Shown in pieces: positions 22,928-35,601 of a stretch of DNA of 64,000 bases (the first letter of the stretch is position 1; the number at the start of each line of letters is the position of its first letter). The position numbers and the translations under genes are program-made. The stretch comes from Taiwanofungus camphoratus (Eukaryota > Basidiomycota > Agaricomycetes > Polyporales > Taiwanofungaceae): assembly GCA_003999685.1 (NCBI GenBank), contig CP021222.1:3038001-3102000 (forward strand), written 5' to 3'. The notes under the pieces are model-generated. The model did no database searches and was not told where the DNA came from. It was given only the letters and a program-made list of their open reading frames with translations.

Positions 22928-24027
22928 TCATGTGACGGTGACGATCTGCCCCTTGCCATCCTTCAGAATAACCAGCTCGCAATCGATTTTTTCGCCAGTG
23001 TCCATGCAAATAACATCTGTAGGATCCACTGGGTCTAGTTTGACCTGACGATATTCCATGAACGAGCGGCCAAGGACGATGTCGAAGTGCGATTCTTCCG
23101 ATAAGTATACGGAGTGTGTCGTCTTCGTACGCCCGACGGTTATTGGCCATTTGCCGATGCTGCATAGAAAACCCATCAATATCTATGAATTGGAGAACAT
23201 GATGGACATACTTCACAAGACCACTATACCCATAGTGCCCTGGTGCAGCATCAGATGGTATGAAACCATGCTGGATGGCAAATTTGCGCGATATATACAC
23301 GTGTCGGTATCCGCTCCTGAGTAACATGCGAACTTGGGCCAAGATGAGAATGCTGAATTATTCCTGATCGGGATAAGAAAATCACCATTGTTCACCGGCC
23401 CTATACTCCCCAGAATAGTGCGCACACCATTCTCGCTGTGAAACTTCTCAAACTCTTGCCTATACTTTGGGGTATTGTCTTGCTGCTTCACAGTCTTCGT
23501 TTCCTTGCGTGCCTTGCCTTTCACCGGTGTACTTTCTGCGCTTGACTGCGATCGAGGAGAGGGAATGGATGGTTTGGGTATGAATATGTAAAACGAGCTG
23601 TTCTGGTAGGCAGGCGGGGAAGGGAGCGATTCATCCGGGTCACGGAGATGTAGGACAGGACAAGCATCATCCCCTGGTGTCGTGGATTTCTGTCTCCATA
23701 AGAAGATTGTGTAGTCTGAGTCTAAAAGATTAATTTAGTATATCGTAAGAACCAATAGGTACAGTCCAAGGACTCGCCATCATCTAAGTTCCAGATGGTG
23801 TTGTTCCAAGAATATTTCACCCATCCTGATCCAACACGCTGTCCGTGGAACTGGGAGTATGTCTTCTGACTAAGTTTATCAAACAATGTCTCCAATGTAT
23901 CATCGTCTAGATAATTTTAACTCAACGGACATCACTGATGATCGAGTTCTGGAGACGTACTCGAATGAACTATTGCGAAGGACGATGTAGGTGTGTGGAC
24001 GTTGAGGATGCGGGGTGGGGCAGTCAT
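22928..24027 (-). CDS. Retropepsin-fold protein with altered catalytic motif
   Basis: Five exons (24027-23961, 23906-23763, 23721-23386, 23332-23212, 23159-22928) total exactly 900 nt, 299 residues. The C-terminal ~130 residues show the layout of retropepsin-like domains: a first strand-turn MLLRSGYRHVYISRKFA, a middle KWPITVGRTKTTHSVYL, and HFDIVLGRSFM, matching the conserved (F/Y)D-x-ILG-x-D/S segment. The active-site Asp of the expected D-S/T-G triplet appears to be Arg (RSG), so protease activity is unlikely. The N-terminal half (SDYTIFLWRQKS, FYIFIPKP) is not recognised. The intact, spliced single-copy-looking gene between housekeeping genes argues for a domesticated or cellular protein rather than a live retroelement. 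Function unknown. Confidence 0.7.
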
Positions 24028-24348
24028 CAGTAGATTGCGGTGCGGAAGAACAATAACAACCTGATTTCGGTACGAATACCTTCTGAGACCTGCCTTCAGC
24101 AAACAAATGAATCAACTAAAGGACGAATACTTTGCAGTGGCCTGCAGCGGCAGTGTAAGTAACTGTGGAAGCGGATGCTCGTTTGGGAAATACTGGTCAC
24201 GTGGGCGATCGGGTGCAAACTGCTTTTCTGACGCAAAATGCTTTCTTGAAGTTGAATCTTGAACTTCTTCAGAGCTACCTCCCTGACCAGTTGTTGTCGA
24301 CCAAGGATCATCCGGAACGTGAGGTCGTACAAGCTTAATCGAACAGTT
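24028..24348. promoter_or_regulatory. Divergent promoter of the retropepsin-fold gene and SNU13
   Basis: 321 bp separate the two start codons on opposite strands; both promoters must lie here. No named motif was recognised. Confidence 0.45.
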
Positions 24349-24897
24349 ATGACAGACCCTGCATCTCGTGCAAAGGCATGGCCGCTAGCTGGCTCGCAGC
24401 TGAACGATCAGGTACGTTTCGCCAATTCGTCAATCTAGATGCCGACAGAATAACTCGTATCCTAGCTTCTGGATCTAGTTGAAAGAGCTTCACAATTCAA
24501 GCAGCTCAAAAAGGGGGCTAACGAAGGTAGCGTACACCCGTCTGTGTCTCTGGGCTCTCCTATCACGTCTCAATACGTACTAGCAACCAAGACCCTCAAT
24601 CGAGGCATTGCGGAGATCATTATCTTGACTGCTGACACGGAACCACTGGAAATTCTACTTCATTTACCTCTGTTGTGTGAAGAGAAGGTGAGGAAGTTTA
24701 CGAACAAGTTTGGCGGTGTATTTACAAGCCACCGACAGAACGTCCCTTACGTCTTCGTGGCGTCCAAGGCTGCACTGGGCAGAGCTTGCGGTGTCTCAAG
24801 GCCAGTTATCGCGGCCAGCGTCACTACGAATGAAAATAAGGAGTTGTCCAGCCAGATACTAACAATTAAGAGGGCGGTTGAAAAGCTTATGTACTAG
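24349..24897 (+). CDS. SNU13: U4/U6.U5 snRNP and box C/D snoRNP protein Snu13 (15.5K)
   Basis: Four exons (24349-24411, 24466-24526, 24584-24687, 24739-24897) total 387 nt and give 128 residues, the normal family length. The L7Ae-type core is unmistakable: [16 protein letters not shown] (joined across intron 2), [34 protein letters not shown] and VSRPVIAAS. The protein binds kink-turns in U4 snRNA and box C/D snoRNAs and so acts both in the spliceosome and in rRNA 2'-O-methylation in the nucleolus. It converges with UBC9, with 332 bp between the stops. Confidence 0.97.
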
Positions 24898-25229
24898 TGT
24901 CATGAGGATGTACTATGCACGTCTTGGTCTGCGTTCGTTTGCTTGCCATTCAAAATCTTGCTTTGATTCTGACCGTGCCCGTGGTGCTGCTAGCTTCAAG
25001 CGCGATCTAATTATGTGTTCATTTAAGGGTGGAACATGCACCCACAGATCATACATACACCCGACGAAGTTCTTAAACCTTCGGAACACAGGGATAACTG
25101 CTTTTCAGCTTAGAATACAGATCAGTTTTTACCTAACGGTCAAAATAATGGTAGCCTATATCCAACGACGATTTCGGTACAGAAAACTACTATACAAACA
25201 CTGACTTTATCGTGCGAAGAGAGGGAACA
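24898..25229. other. Convergent spacer between SNU13 and UBC9
   Basis: 332 bp between two stop codons on opposite strands. It likely contains both 3' UTRs; nothing else was seen. Confidence 0.5.
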
Positions 25230-26074
25230 TCATTTTGGTATGTTTTCACGCGCTTGTTGACGAACTCTGCGTCTACAGCGTACTTCAGTACAATGATCTG
25301 GGTAAAACTTTGTGCTCACATACTCGTAAGCCAGCTTGTCATTCCTAGTAGGGCAAGGTCAATTCTGTTAAGAACGCAGCCAGGGTCTCACTCACTTGAA
25401 CATCGTGTAGGCATCGCTTTGCGCAGGATCATTGACATTGGGGTCGTTTAGGAGTTCTTGGATACCAAGCAAGACCTTCGAGCCGCTAAAATACACGCAC
25501 GCGGAGATAGAATGGATGACAAACCTGCTTGATAGTAATGGCCGGTTTCCATGATTTTTCTTCGTCCAGAATGGAGAGACAAACAGTTCCAGAAGGGTAC
25601 ACATTCGGGTGGAACAGAGGTGGAGTGAACTTGCCTGCAGGACGTCAGCATTCAGACTAGCGTGTAAGATGTTGACTGCTCACATTTTGGCGGTTTCGAA
25701 GGGTAGTCTAGAAGCACAATCAAGTATCATGCCATCATGCAGGGTACAGGAGCCAGACCCTACCTTCAGGGAAAATCATCATGAGTTTGTAAACGCCTCC
25801 TTCCCAAGGCGTCTGTCTCCACATGTTGAGCATCCCATGTCAAGAATGGTTGGGCATAATGAACCTACTCCCGCTTTTCCAGGGATGCCAACCTCCCACT
25901 CCAAGAGATTCATGGAGCCATCCGGCGCCTTCGTAGGCTTCGCGTAAAATCCCTATGTCACATTCAGACGTTGGTACAGACAAGTTCTAGAACGAGAAGA
26001 TTGCATACGAAGGGGTGGTCTTTTCTCCATTGTTTACGTTCCTCAGCCAGACGTGCTCTGCAAATTCCGGACAT
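25230..26074 (-). CDS. UBC9: SUMO-conjugating enzyme E2 Ubc9
   Basis: The start is [16 protein letters not shown] at 26074, the stop TGA at 25232-25230. Seven or eight small exons separated by 48-65-nt introns give 156 residues. Joined motifs include [28 protein letters not shown] and [27 protein letters not shown] places the catalytic cysteine at position 93, exactly as in known Ubc9 proteins. [18 protein letters not shown] and [14 protein letters not shown] complete the C-terminus. It accepts SUMO from the Aos1-Uba2 E1 and transfers it to lysines of nuclear targets. The final intron ends ...gacgcag before AGTTCGTCAAC; this acceptor was chosen because it restores the expected YE-x-R-x-QA ending. 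Confidence 0.97.
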
Positions 26075-26887
26075 GACAATGACTATCAGAAAAAATTACT
26101 TGTGTCGCGAACCAAGTGAGACCTTGAAGGACAAGGATTCAAGCTCAAGCTTGCAAGCGACCGATCTTCCATGATCTCTATTACTGTGCTTAGTCAGCAG
26201 GTTGGACGCGATTTGGACACGGCCCGCGCGCGGCAATGCGCGAAGAGCAGACGAGTTGGGAGGGTTATATTCCTGTACATGGCCAAGATAATGGATCGGT
26301 TCCCTCACTTCGTCAAACCTTCGTGACTTGACGTTGACGGTTCCGTAGACAAGTTCCGTAGACAGTCTCGTGAAAATGACCGTCCAATGGGTAGACCCAT
26401 GTTGCTCAATATGTTATTCTACCTCCGCGTTGTAGCTCCTGAGGTTCTTGAACGTGCTTAGCCGATGCAGTCGTCACGGTTCATGAAGGCCTTGATGCAG
26501 GTCTTCTGTTTGACAGGGAAACCCCTTCTTGGATAATTCGCGGAGAGTTTCCGTTTCTACAATCTCTTATCTCTGCGGAGAGCAGCCCACTCCTTGAAGA
26601 AGTTATGAGCCACCATTCTTAATCCGGGCGATTCCCTGCATGGGCTGCCATTACGAGCGTCTTTCTCTCATCTATCCGAGGGCTCTCCTTGGTTTCGATA
26701 TGTATGTGCCATGACAAAGGGCAGTCCACTCTTCTATTAATTACTGACAAACGGGCAGTCATTGAGGTTATGTGTCATACGTACGACGCTGCTAATATAA
26801 ACATACCCCCCCGGTCGAATGGCATCGTAGCATCCCATCAGCATACTGACTACCTCTTGCGAAGTTTCAGACACTGAGCTGACAACC
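26075..26887. other. Divergent intergenic region
   Basis: 813 bp between the UBC9 start and the methyltransferase start. It should hold both promoters. Open frames are short and unlike any family. Confidence 0.45.
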
Positions 26888-28455
26888 ATGACGCAGAGTA
26901 CAGAAGACTACTCAGACTCCGCGACAACGTCGGACTCGAATTTACAGTCTGGTAGTCCGGCTCCTTCGCTATATTCGTTTACTACGTCTGTCGACGAGCG
27001 ATTCATGGTGCGTTGAAAGGCCATCTTTCGGGCGCCGTGTGTCCAATTTCACACCTTCTGTGTGCGTAGCTCCGGAACGTTTACGGGCGCATACTGAACA
27101 GTCAAAATGAAGTGAGATGTCCTTTCATTGTAAACCTATTGTCAATTTATCACCTACACCTCAGACATACTTTCTTCCCGCTGTGAGGAAATCCATCTCA
27201 AATGTTATGACCGGCTGACAAAACATCCGCATGACGAAGGATAACGAGGAGCATCGAAGACTTGACCTGCAGCATCAGCAGTACACCCTGAGCCTCGGTC
27301 GATTGTATCCTGCTGCGGATCTAGTGTGGCGAGCGCTTCGCCCTCTGACGGACAGCAGACCTACGGTCTTGGATGTTGGTACCGGCAGTGGAAGCTGGCA
27401 AGTGTCATCTGTTCAAGTCCCAATTATCCTGATCCTAGAGACTCTTTAGGGCAATAGACATGGCCAAAGAATTTCCTCACTGTGACATCGTGGGTGTAGA
27501 CTTGGTCCCTCCAAGAGTCGACGGGTTGGTTCCTTTCCGTCTTCCACGCTTCCCTTACTAAGCCTCGATTGAATCGTAGGGAATTACCGACTAATTGTCG
27601 GTGAGTGTCTTACTCAGCGCCGCCCAATGAATGTCTGACTTTCAAATAGGTTCGAAATTGATGATGTATGTGTTGATAGTTTGTATATACCCTTTATTGA
27701 CAGTCAAACATACAGGCGAATCTGGGGTTTGCCCATTACAAAAATAGCTTCGACGTGGTACATGCGCGGGCCATATCTGCTGGTGTTGGTAATTGTCATT
27801 TAAAACATCAGGACTCACAGTCACGTCTATTCCTCATAGATACGCGATTTCCCAGGACTGCTCCAAGAACTCGCAGAAGTTCTGCGACCAGGGGGCATTC
27901 TGTTGTTGGGTGATGGCGACATGCAGTTATACGACGAAAACACACGGCCCATGCCACTTAGTGAACAAGGAACTCCTGGTTTTTCGTGGACTCATAAAAT
28001 CTTCTTTGCTGCTTACAATGCTATGAAAAGTAGGGGAGGAAGCATAGACTCACCATCCATGAGCCCAACATGGCTTAGGGCTATAGACTCTCTTACGGAT
28101 GTTGGATGGTACAAGATATTTACTCCAATGGGACCGTGGCGCTATGGTGAATTTTTTTCTACCGCTCCCGAGCAAGTACTTCTAACCAATTCTAGACAAT
28201 GAACGAGAGAAGACTGTGTCTGAGATTTGCCGCGAAAATTGCTTGCGTTATATCTCCGGCATGGCGCCCTTGCTCCTTAGGTACGCCTTGTACCCCTATA
28301 TTTACCTCGTGACTTTGACCCACGCTAACACCAGTGAGGGATACCTCCCTGAGGGTGTTGATCAAATGTTGCGTGAGTCGGCTGCCGAATTGCGCGAGCT
28401 CCGTGTGCACATCTACACCCGCTGGAGTTTCGCGTGGGCGGTGAAGAAACCGTGA
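26888..28455 (+). CDS. SAM-dependent methyltransferase (LaeA/TAM-like)
   Basis: A heavily split gene (about ten exons) starting MTQSTEDYSDS and ending AWAVKKP. Motif I is VLDVGTGSGSWAIDMA, assembled across an intron (27398-27449) that starts GCAAGT. Motif II is CDIVGVDLVPPR, then FDVVHARAIS and LRPGGILLLGDGD. The upstream RLDLQHQQYTLSLGRLYP matches the element that precedes motif I in fungal methyltransferases of the LaeA/TAM type. Small exons encode PTNCR and FEIDD. Such enzymes methylate small molecules or regulate secondary metabolism, but no biosynthetic genes are nearby, so the substrate is unknown. The C-terminal helix-rich part (DQMLRESAAELRELRVHIYTRW) is typical of basidiomycete members. 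Confidence 0.85.
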
Positions 28456-29015
28456 ATGACCTACTTCCATTTGCCTCGACTGAACACTACCAACGTTTGA
28501 CTGATCATGAGAGCCGTATTCTGCCTGAAGAAATGCCAAAATTACTACGTGAACGTAAGTGCTACTTCTTCTCATGTCCCGTGGTAGCTGAGCTTTATAC
28601 TTGTACCATGTCAAAGCTCCTCAATCTCACTCACTTATGTCGAAGCTACTTGTCATCGCATGCTTGCGATGTATTTATATTTCTCATACTCTCTTGTTTT
28701 CCACGCTGTCCCCCTCGATCGCTAGAACATCTTGGTTCATGTAGGTGCTGACCATCGACTACTTTTTGATTGGGTACATCCATACGTTTGTAGTAATATT
28801 GTACCCTTATTTCCATACCGTCACGGTTTGTTGCTATTTAATAAAATTGGCTGCACGTCTTGTGAACGACTTCTTGACCGGCAAGTAGGAGCCACAAAGT
28901 TGGCACCGCTTATGAGCGTGAACGATCTTCTGTTTTGGGATTTAGGCACGTGGTCACAGATGAAGTGAGTGCGACGCGTCTGGCCGCGTCACCTCACGGA
29001 TCTCTGTCAACCACT
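28456..29015. other. Spacer upstream of proteasome gene
   Basis: 560 bp between two plus-strand genes; the PRE2 promoter must lie here. I did not find a clear PACE/Rpn4-type site (GGTGGCAAA) in it. Confidence 0.45.
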
Positions 29016-30328
<1,313 letters not shown>

Positions 30329-30560
30329 ATATAACACACTATCGAGCTCTGTTGTATACTACACTATGCGGACGTTTACAGAGTATGAGATAGCTGTAGT
30401 CTGTCCGTACATTTTCCCAATTGGGAGTCGCCTCATGTCGTCACTTGGATTGTGCTCCCCGCGCTGGTGAGAGCGCTCCACCAAAGGCTTGAGCTCCCAT
30501 TTCACAAGTCCGGGGCGTACACATGCTGGACGCGTACAATCGCTGCAAACAGCGTCGAAC

Positions 30561-33500
30561 ATGAAACGTTTCCTCTCCAAGTCGCTTAAGTCACCTCCGA
30601 AGAACGTACCAGTAGCACCCGTGGCGAGTCCGGCGGTGCACACGACCTGTCTACAACCGAAATATGTTCTGCCACCCTTGCCTCACCCGTGTCCTCATGA
30701 ACACATTGCGATCGTAGCTACTCCAAGTGGATTATTGCTCAGGCCGCACCTGCTGGACGAGACAGACCCCGAGTCTTATGTCCGAATCGAGTGGGGGAAG
30801 GCAGGGAAGGTCGAGGAGTTGCCGTCTGACCAGGGGGTCAATAATGCAAATTGGGCAGAGAGTGTTGTGGCGTATGGTATTGTTGGCATTCTGAATCTCT
30901 TCTCGGGTAATTGAACTTTGCTGGGTCACTGTGTTCACAATCTGTGTTGAATATTCGTTCAATAGCGTCTTACTTGCTCGTTGTCTCATCGCGAACGGAG
31001 ATTGGGTCCTGTGAGTTTCTTCCATAGCGTTTCCGATCATCATCAGATTCACATGCGCCCAGTATTCGAAATAAGGCATACGGTCTATAGTGTGAAGCAC
31101 GTAACTGCTATACCGCTCATAGAGGACCGTGCTCGGACCGTGCTCAGTACACTTGCCTCACGCCATCATGTGAATCCCCGTCAGTCTTTGATACCTCCAG
31201 AACCAGCAGATACCATACCTGTCGCAGAGAACGGCACCACAGATGTGACCTCTGCCGGTGAAAGCACCAACAGCGCTGAATCAACGTCCCCGCACGTGAA
31301 GTTTGCGAATGATCCGCAAGTGGAGGTGATGATACCGCTCGTTACAAAAGAATTCGGTGTCCGGGATGAAGGTACTCCACCCTCGCCCTCATCTTCCGTT
31401 ACTTCCACGCCTTCTTCCGAGCATTCACTCAATACCGATGCGGTCGTCAAAACTCTAACAGCACGACTCTCGTTCTGGGATAGGCTCTCCAAGCGGACAT
31501 CAGTGTCTCCGTCAAGTTCTGCCGAGACAGAGCATAGGCGTTCTGCGGAATCGGAAGCATCAGATGCGATTGCTCAAGACAGGCAAGAACCATTCTCTTT
31601 AGATTCAATGATAGAAGACGGCAGTAAAGAATCAGAACAAGTAATAGAAAGTATCTTGAATAAGACCGCTCCATCTCCCCCGACAACAGAAGAGAAGCGT
31701 ACTGAGTTGGAAGACAAGATTGTCCGCGAATGTGTCAGGGAGTTTACAAGAGGTGGCATGTACTTTGCTTATAACTTTGGTGCGCCTTGCGTAGTGGTCG
31801 AATGATTAAGCAGCTCCTGAAGGTTGATACCTCGGGCCGCACCGCAGATATTACGAGGTCGCTTCAACACAAGCACGAGTTGATATCAAAGGCAAAAATG
31901 CAAAATGCGTTATTAGCTGATCTGAACGCACTAGATGATTCCACTCACTTAAGTCCCATTGGGGATAAAACCGATGTTCTCGCCGAGCCCTCTCCAACTC
32001 TTCCCTTATGGCGCAGAGTAGATCGCCAATTTTGGTGGAATGAGTGGCTCTCTAAACCGTTCGTTGATGCTGGAGTAAGTGTCTTTGCTTTGCCCCAGGC
32101 GATAATCATAGTTGATCTTGCATCGCCCTAGCTGCACCCATACGTCCTTCCCATAATGCAAGGTTTTTATCAGATTTCCTCCTTCAGTGTCCCACGGGAA
32201 CCCGTGGCCTCTGAAGAGGGTGATAGCGCAGCCGTAGACTATATTCTCATCTCAAGACGATCTAGAGACCGCGCAGGTTTGAGATATCAACGCCGAGGCA
32301 TAGATGACGATGCAAACGTTGCGAACTTCGTCGAGACAGAGACCATCATGCGTGTCGAGGTATATATGGCTTCACCTTTGATTGAGAAGCTAACTAAACC
32401 CTGACCGAAACACAGCGGGAAGGATTCTCGAATGTGTTCAGCCATGTTCAGATTCGTGGCTCTAGTCAGTCTGGCCTCATCTGCTTCGTAGCAAGGAACT
32501 GAAGTGGTGGCTTTGATTAGTCCCTCTTTACTGGGATCAGCATGGCTACAGTCTCAAACCGGCTCCTCAGCTGTCACCAGGCAGGACACATACGCAGAAC
32601 CTCGAAGCTATCAAACGGCATTTCAAGAAGGTCATTCCGCGTTATGGGCCTCTCGTATGTAATCCGGCCGCACATCTTGGGCTATGTTCAGTTTAAACAT
32701 CTACAGACTGTCGTGAACCTCGCAGAACAGCACGGTAAGGAAGCACAGGTCACGAATGCATACCGAGACTTCGTTAATGAGCTCAATTGCAAGAATATCC
32801 AGTAAGTATCACTATTGTAGTCACTCTCAGAAAAAAGTTTATATTGGCCTTCAATCAGATATTATGCATATGACTTTCATGTTGAGACAAAGGGGATGAA
32901 GTAAGTGCAATCTCTCCAATATACTTCCTCTTGCTCAATGGTGAAAAGGTACGAAAACATCTCGAAACTCATCTTGGAGCTTGAGCGAACCTTCGAAAAC
33001 CAAGGGTGCGCAAGGCGGTCTCTTAGTATATGACAACGCCTAATTGAAGTTGGCAGCTACTTTTGGATATCGAATGATACTATCATGTCTCAACAGAAGG
33101 GCGTGTTTCGAGTGAATTGCATCGATGGTCTTGATCGGACGAATGTCGTAGAAGTAAGTTTCTGAAAACCCACCACAGTGTCTGCTATGCGACCCTTGAC
33201 TGTATGCAAACCGTAGTCTGCGTTCGCTCGCCACGTGCTCAACAGACAACTAGGTGCTGTCGCGCTCCTTGATCCTTCGGAAGGAAAGCAGAGGACAGAG
33301 ACTGATTTTGTCTTGAACGATGGCAAGTGATATTCTCGTAAAGTCATATGTTTGATTGATTAAAAGATCAGTATGGGCAAATAATGGGGATGCCATAAGT
33401 CGGGAATAGTGAGTCTTATATGGCTTTCATGTTGACGTATGATCTCATTTATGTCCAGTGCTGGGACATCTGCACTTAAGGTTTAGTTTGCTCGTTTGTC

Positions 33501-34800
33501 TAGTATCGCACACGCTCATGCCCTGGGTGGATTAGGGTGACTTTACGAGAACAGGCAAGCGTGATCTGACCGGTCTGCTTAATGATGGCGTCAATTCTTT
33601 GGCAAGGTCTGTCTTGACCGCTTTCTTTCCATTCTCATATGAGAGATTATACTGATGATCTACACAGGATGTACTCATCAACATTCGGCGACTGGTTCAG
33701 CCAGGCCGTCATTGACTACATGCTTGGCAATAGAACCACCTCTGTCTTCTCGGAATTCTTGAACAGGCTCCAATCTACTGATCCTAGGGACTTGATTCGA
33801 ATCTCAAGAATAAGAGCGGATGCTATCGCCACTTGCGTGTCTCGTGTTCTACCAGAGGGAGAACGCCTGCTGTCGGGTTGGACACTGTTTTCTCCCGAAG
33901 AGTTGAATATCAAAGTCGGTGACAAATTTGAGGAGAAGGTACTTCTTCTAGTAAGTTGACCGCTTTCTGTTGTGTACGCATCAGGACTGATCATACCAGA
34001 GCGTCAAAGCACTATATATCATAGTTAGTCTCCGTCCGGCTGTTCTGGCCGCATCTCTGATATTTCGACTGCCAGAGTTATGACTATACCCTGGAGAAGG
34101 TGAAGATGTATACCCGTGTGCCTCTCCCCGACATTGTGGGAATCATTAAGGGTGAGATTCACATGTGAATGAGTGATACTGCTGTGCTCAACTAAGTCGA
34201 AGGCGCCTATATATTGTCGCCACTAGAGGAAGGGAGCCGAGACCCTTTGCAAAACGCCGGATTTGTAGTTACGTGGCGCAATGTTGGTCAGGATACCCGT
34301 ATTTCAAGCTATTCCATCAGAAACAACATCGATCTCTCCTCACCCCCGACGTCTCCGCGACCTCAGGCTCCGCAGAGGCGGGCGTCAGTGCCAGTACGCA
34401 AGAACACGGCGCTTTCGAACATTTTGTCCAAAGCGGCCGCTCCTGTGGTAGGCCAGGACACGACATTTGCGGCGTTCAAAGCTCTGCCGATTGACCCGAC
34501 ACGCACACGGCGGGACTCTGGCAGCTTCATTGAACCTGCTGATGAGCTATCAGGTGCCACAAACTGCAAGCAGGCTGTAGACTTGATCGTGGACTCCATT
34601 CGGCGCGCGTGGGAGGATGCAGGTGTCCGTCAATGTGAATTTGTCACCGAGGAGGATATAGTCAGGTGCGCCACGAGTGCCCACTGTCCGTTTCCTAGCA
34701 TTGATCACAAGCTTGCAGCTTGGTTGACGCTCAACGAATGACGAGCGTTTATGCCAAGATGGAGTATGGCGTGAAGAGGCTGTTGTGGCTGGGTGGTTGA
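30561..34800 (+). CDS. Sac2/INPP5F-like phosphoinositide phosphatase (SacI domain)
   Basis: A long multi-exon gene from MKRFLSKSLKSPPKN to the stop at 34798-34800. The SacI domain spans most of it and contains the catalytic CX5R loop FRVNCIDGLDRTNVVE. Other supports are RQFWWNEWLSKPF, HPYVLPIMQGFY, SRRSRDRAGLRYQRRG, LWDQHG-type sequence and TFGDWFSQAVIDYMLGN. A Ser/Thr-rich acidic insertion (encoded about 31190-31700) interrupts the N-terminal SacN part. After the Sac core a C-terminal region (KVKMYTRVPLPDIVGI, ISSYSIRNNID) resembles the hSac2 homology domain. I set the last intron at 34666-34718, giving VDAQRMTSVYAKMEYGVKRL at the end. Family members remove the 4- or 5-phosphate from phosphoinositides on endosomal membranes. 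Confidence 0.88.
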
Positions 34801-35601
34801 CGAGGAAGCATAGTATTTTGCTGCAGATGCTATGATCTGGTTGCGCGTCTGATTTCTTGTATGTATCGCTGTTCTCACGATCATGGGTAGAACAAAGGAT
34901 GTCAGGAAACGTTTGTGTAACACCAGTTTTAATCGGCTGCATGAAGGACCGGAACTTGGTACTTGACGCACATATTAGTTGTGGGTAAGGACTTGCCTAC
35001 CTGTACTCGCATTACTTCCGCCCCATAAATGGTGTACACCACCATCGTCTGTTAATCTTTACTGTCCTGCAGTCTCCACGCTTGTGAGTTGGTGAGAACG
35101 TTCGGACGCATCCTACTACGGACACCACTATCCAGATATTAGCACGTGACTACGCGCCGACTGTTTCGTGATTTCTGACAGCGTTTTTGCCTTTCCCTTG
35201 CAATCGCACTGTCTCTGCGGCTCGTGGAAACCTCATTTCCTCCACGCTGGATACCCAACGTCCCACAGTGCTCTTCCCAGGAAAAGAACACAGAATTCTT
35301 TTGCCAGAGGCTTTTAGGACTGGTCTTCTCGAGATCTGAGATCAAACGACTTGGACTGGGCAACTTCCCGAAGCTGTCTGCTCTGAGAGCGGCCAAAGCG
35401 TTGCTGCACGTCTTATCCCGCATTCTGTCAACCCTTGACTGAGTTCCGCGTGCTCTGTTGCGGCCACGCTTTCCGTCTCCTGCTGCGTAAGCAAGGGCAC
35501 CCAAACAGTTGAAAAACAGCGTCTTTGACTCCTTTCTTACCCCGACAAGCTGGGCTAACACCTCCATTTTTCCTCCTGTACATTGCTTTGACGTTTTCTC
35601 C
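34801..35601. other. Spacer upstream of the DHHC gene
   Basis: 801 bp. Open frames at 35139-35603 are not supported by any family resemblance. It likely contains the Sac2-like 3' UTR and the promoter and 5' UTR of the DHHC gene. Confidence 0.45.
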
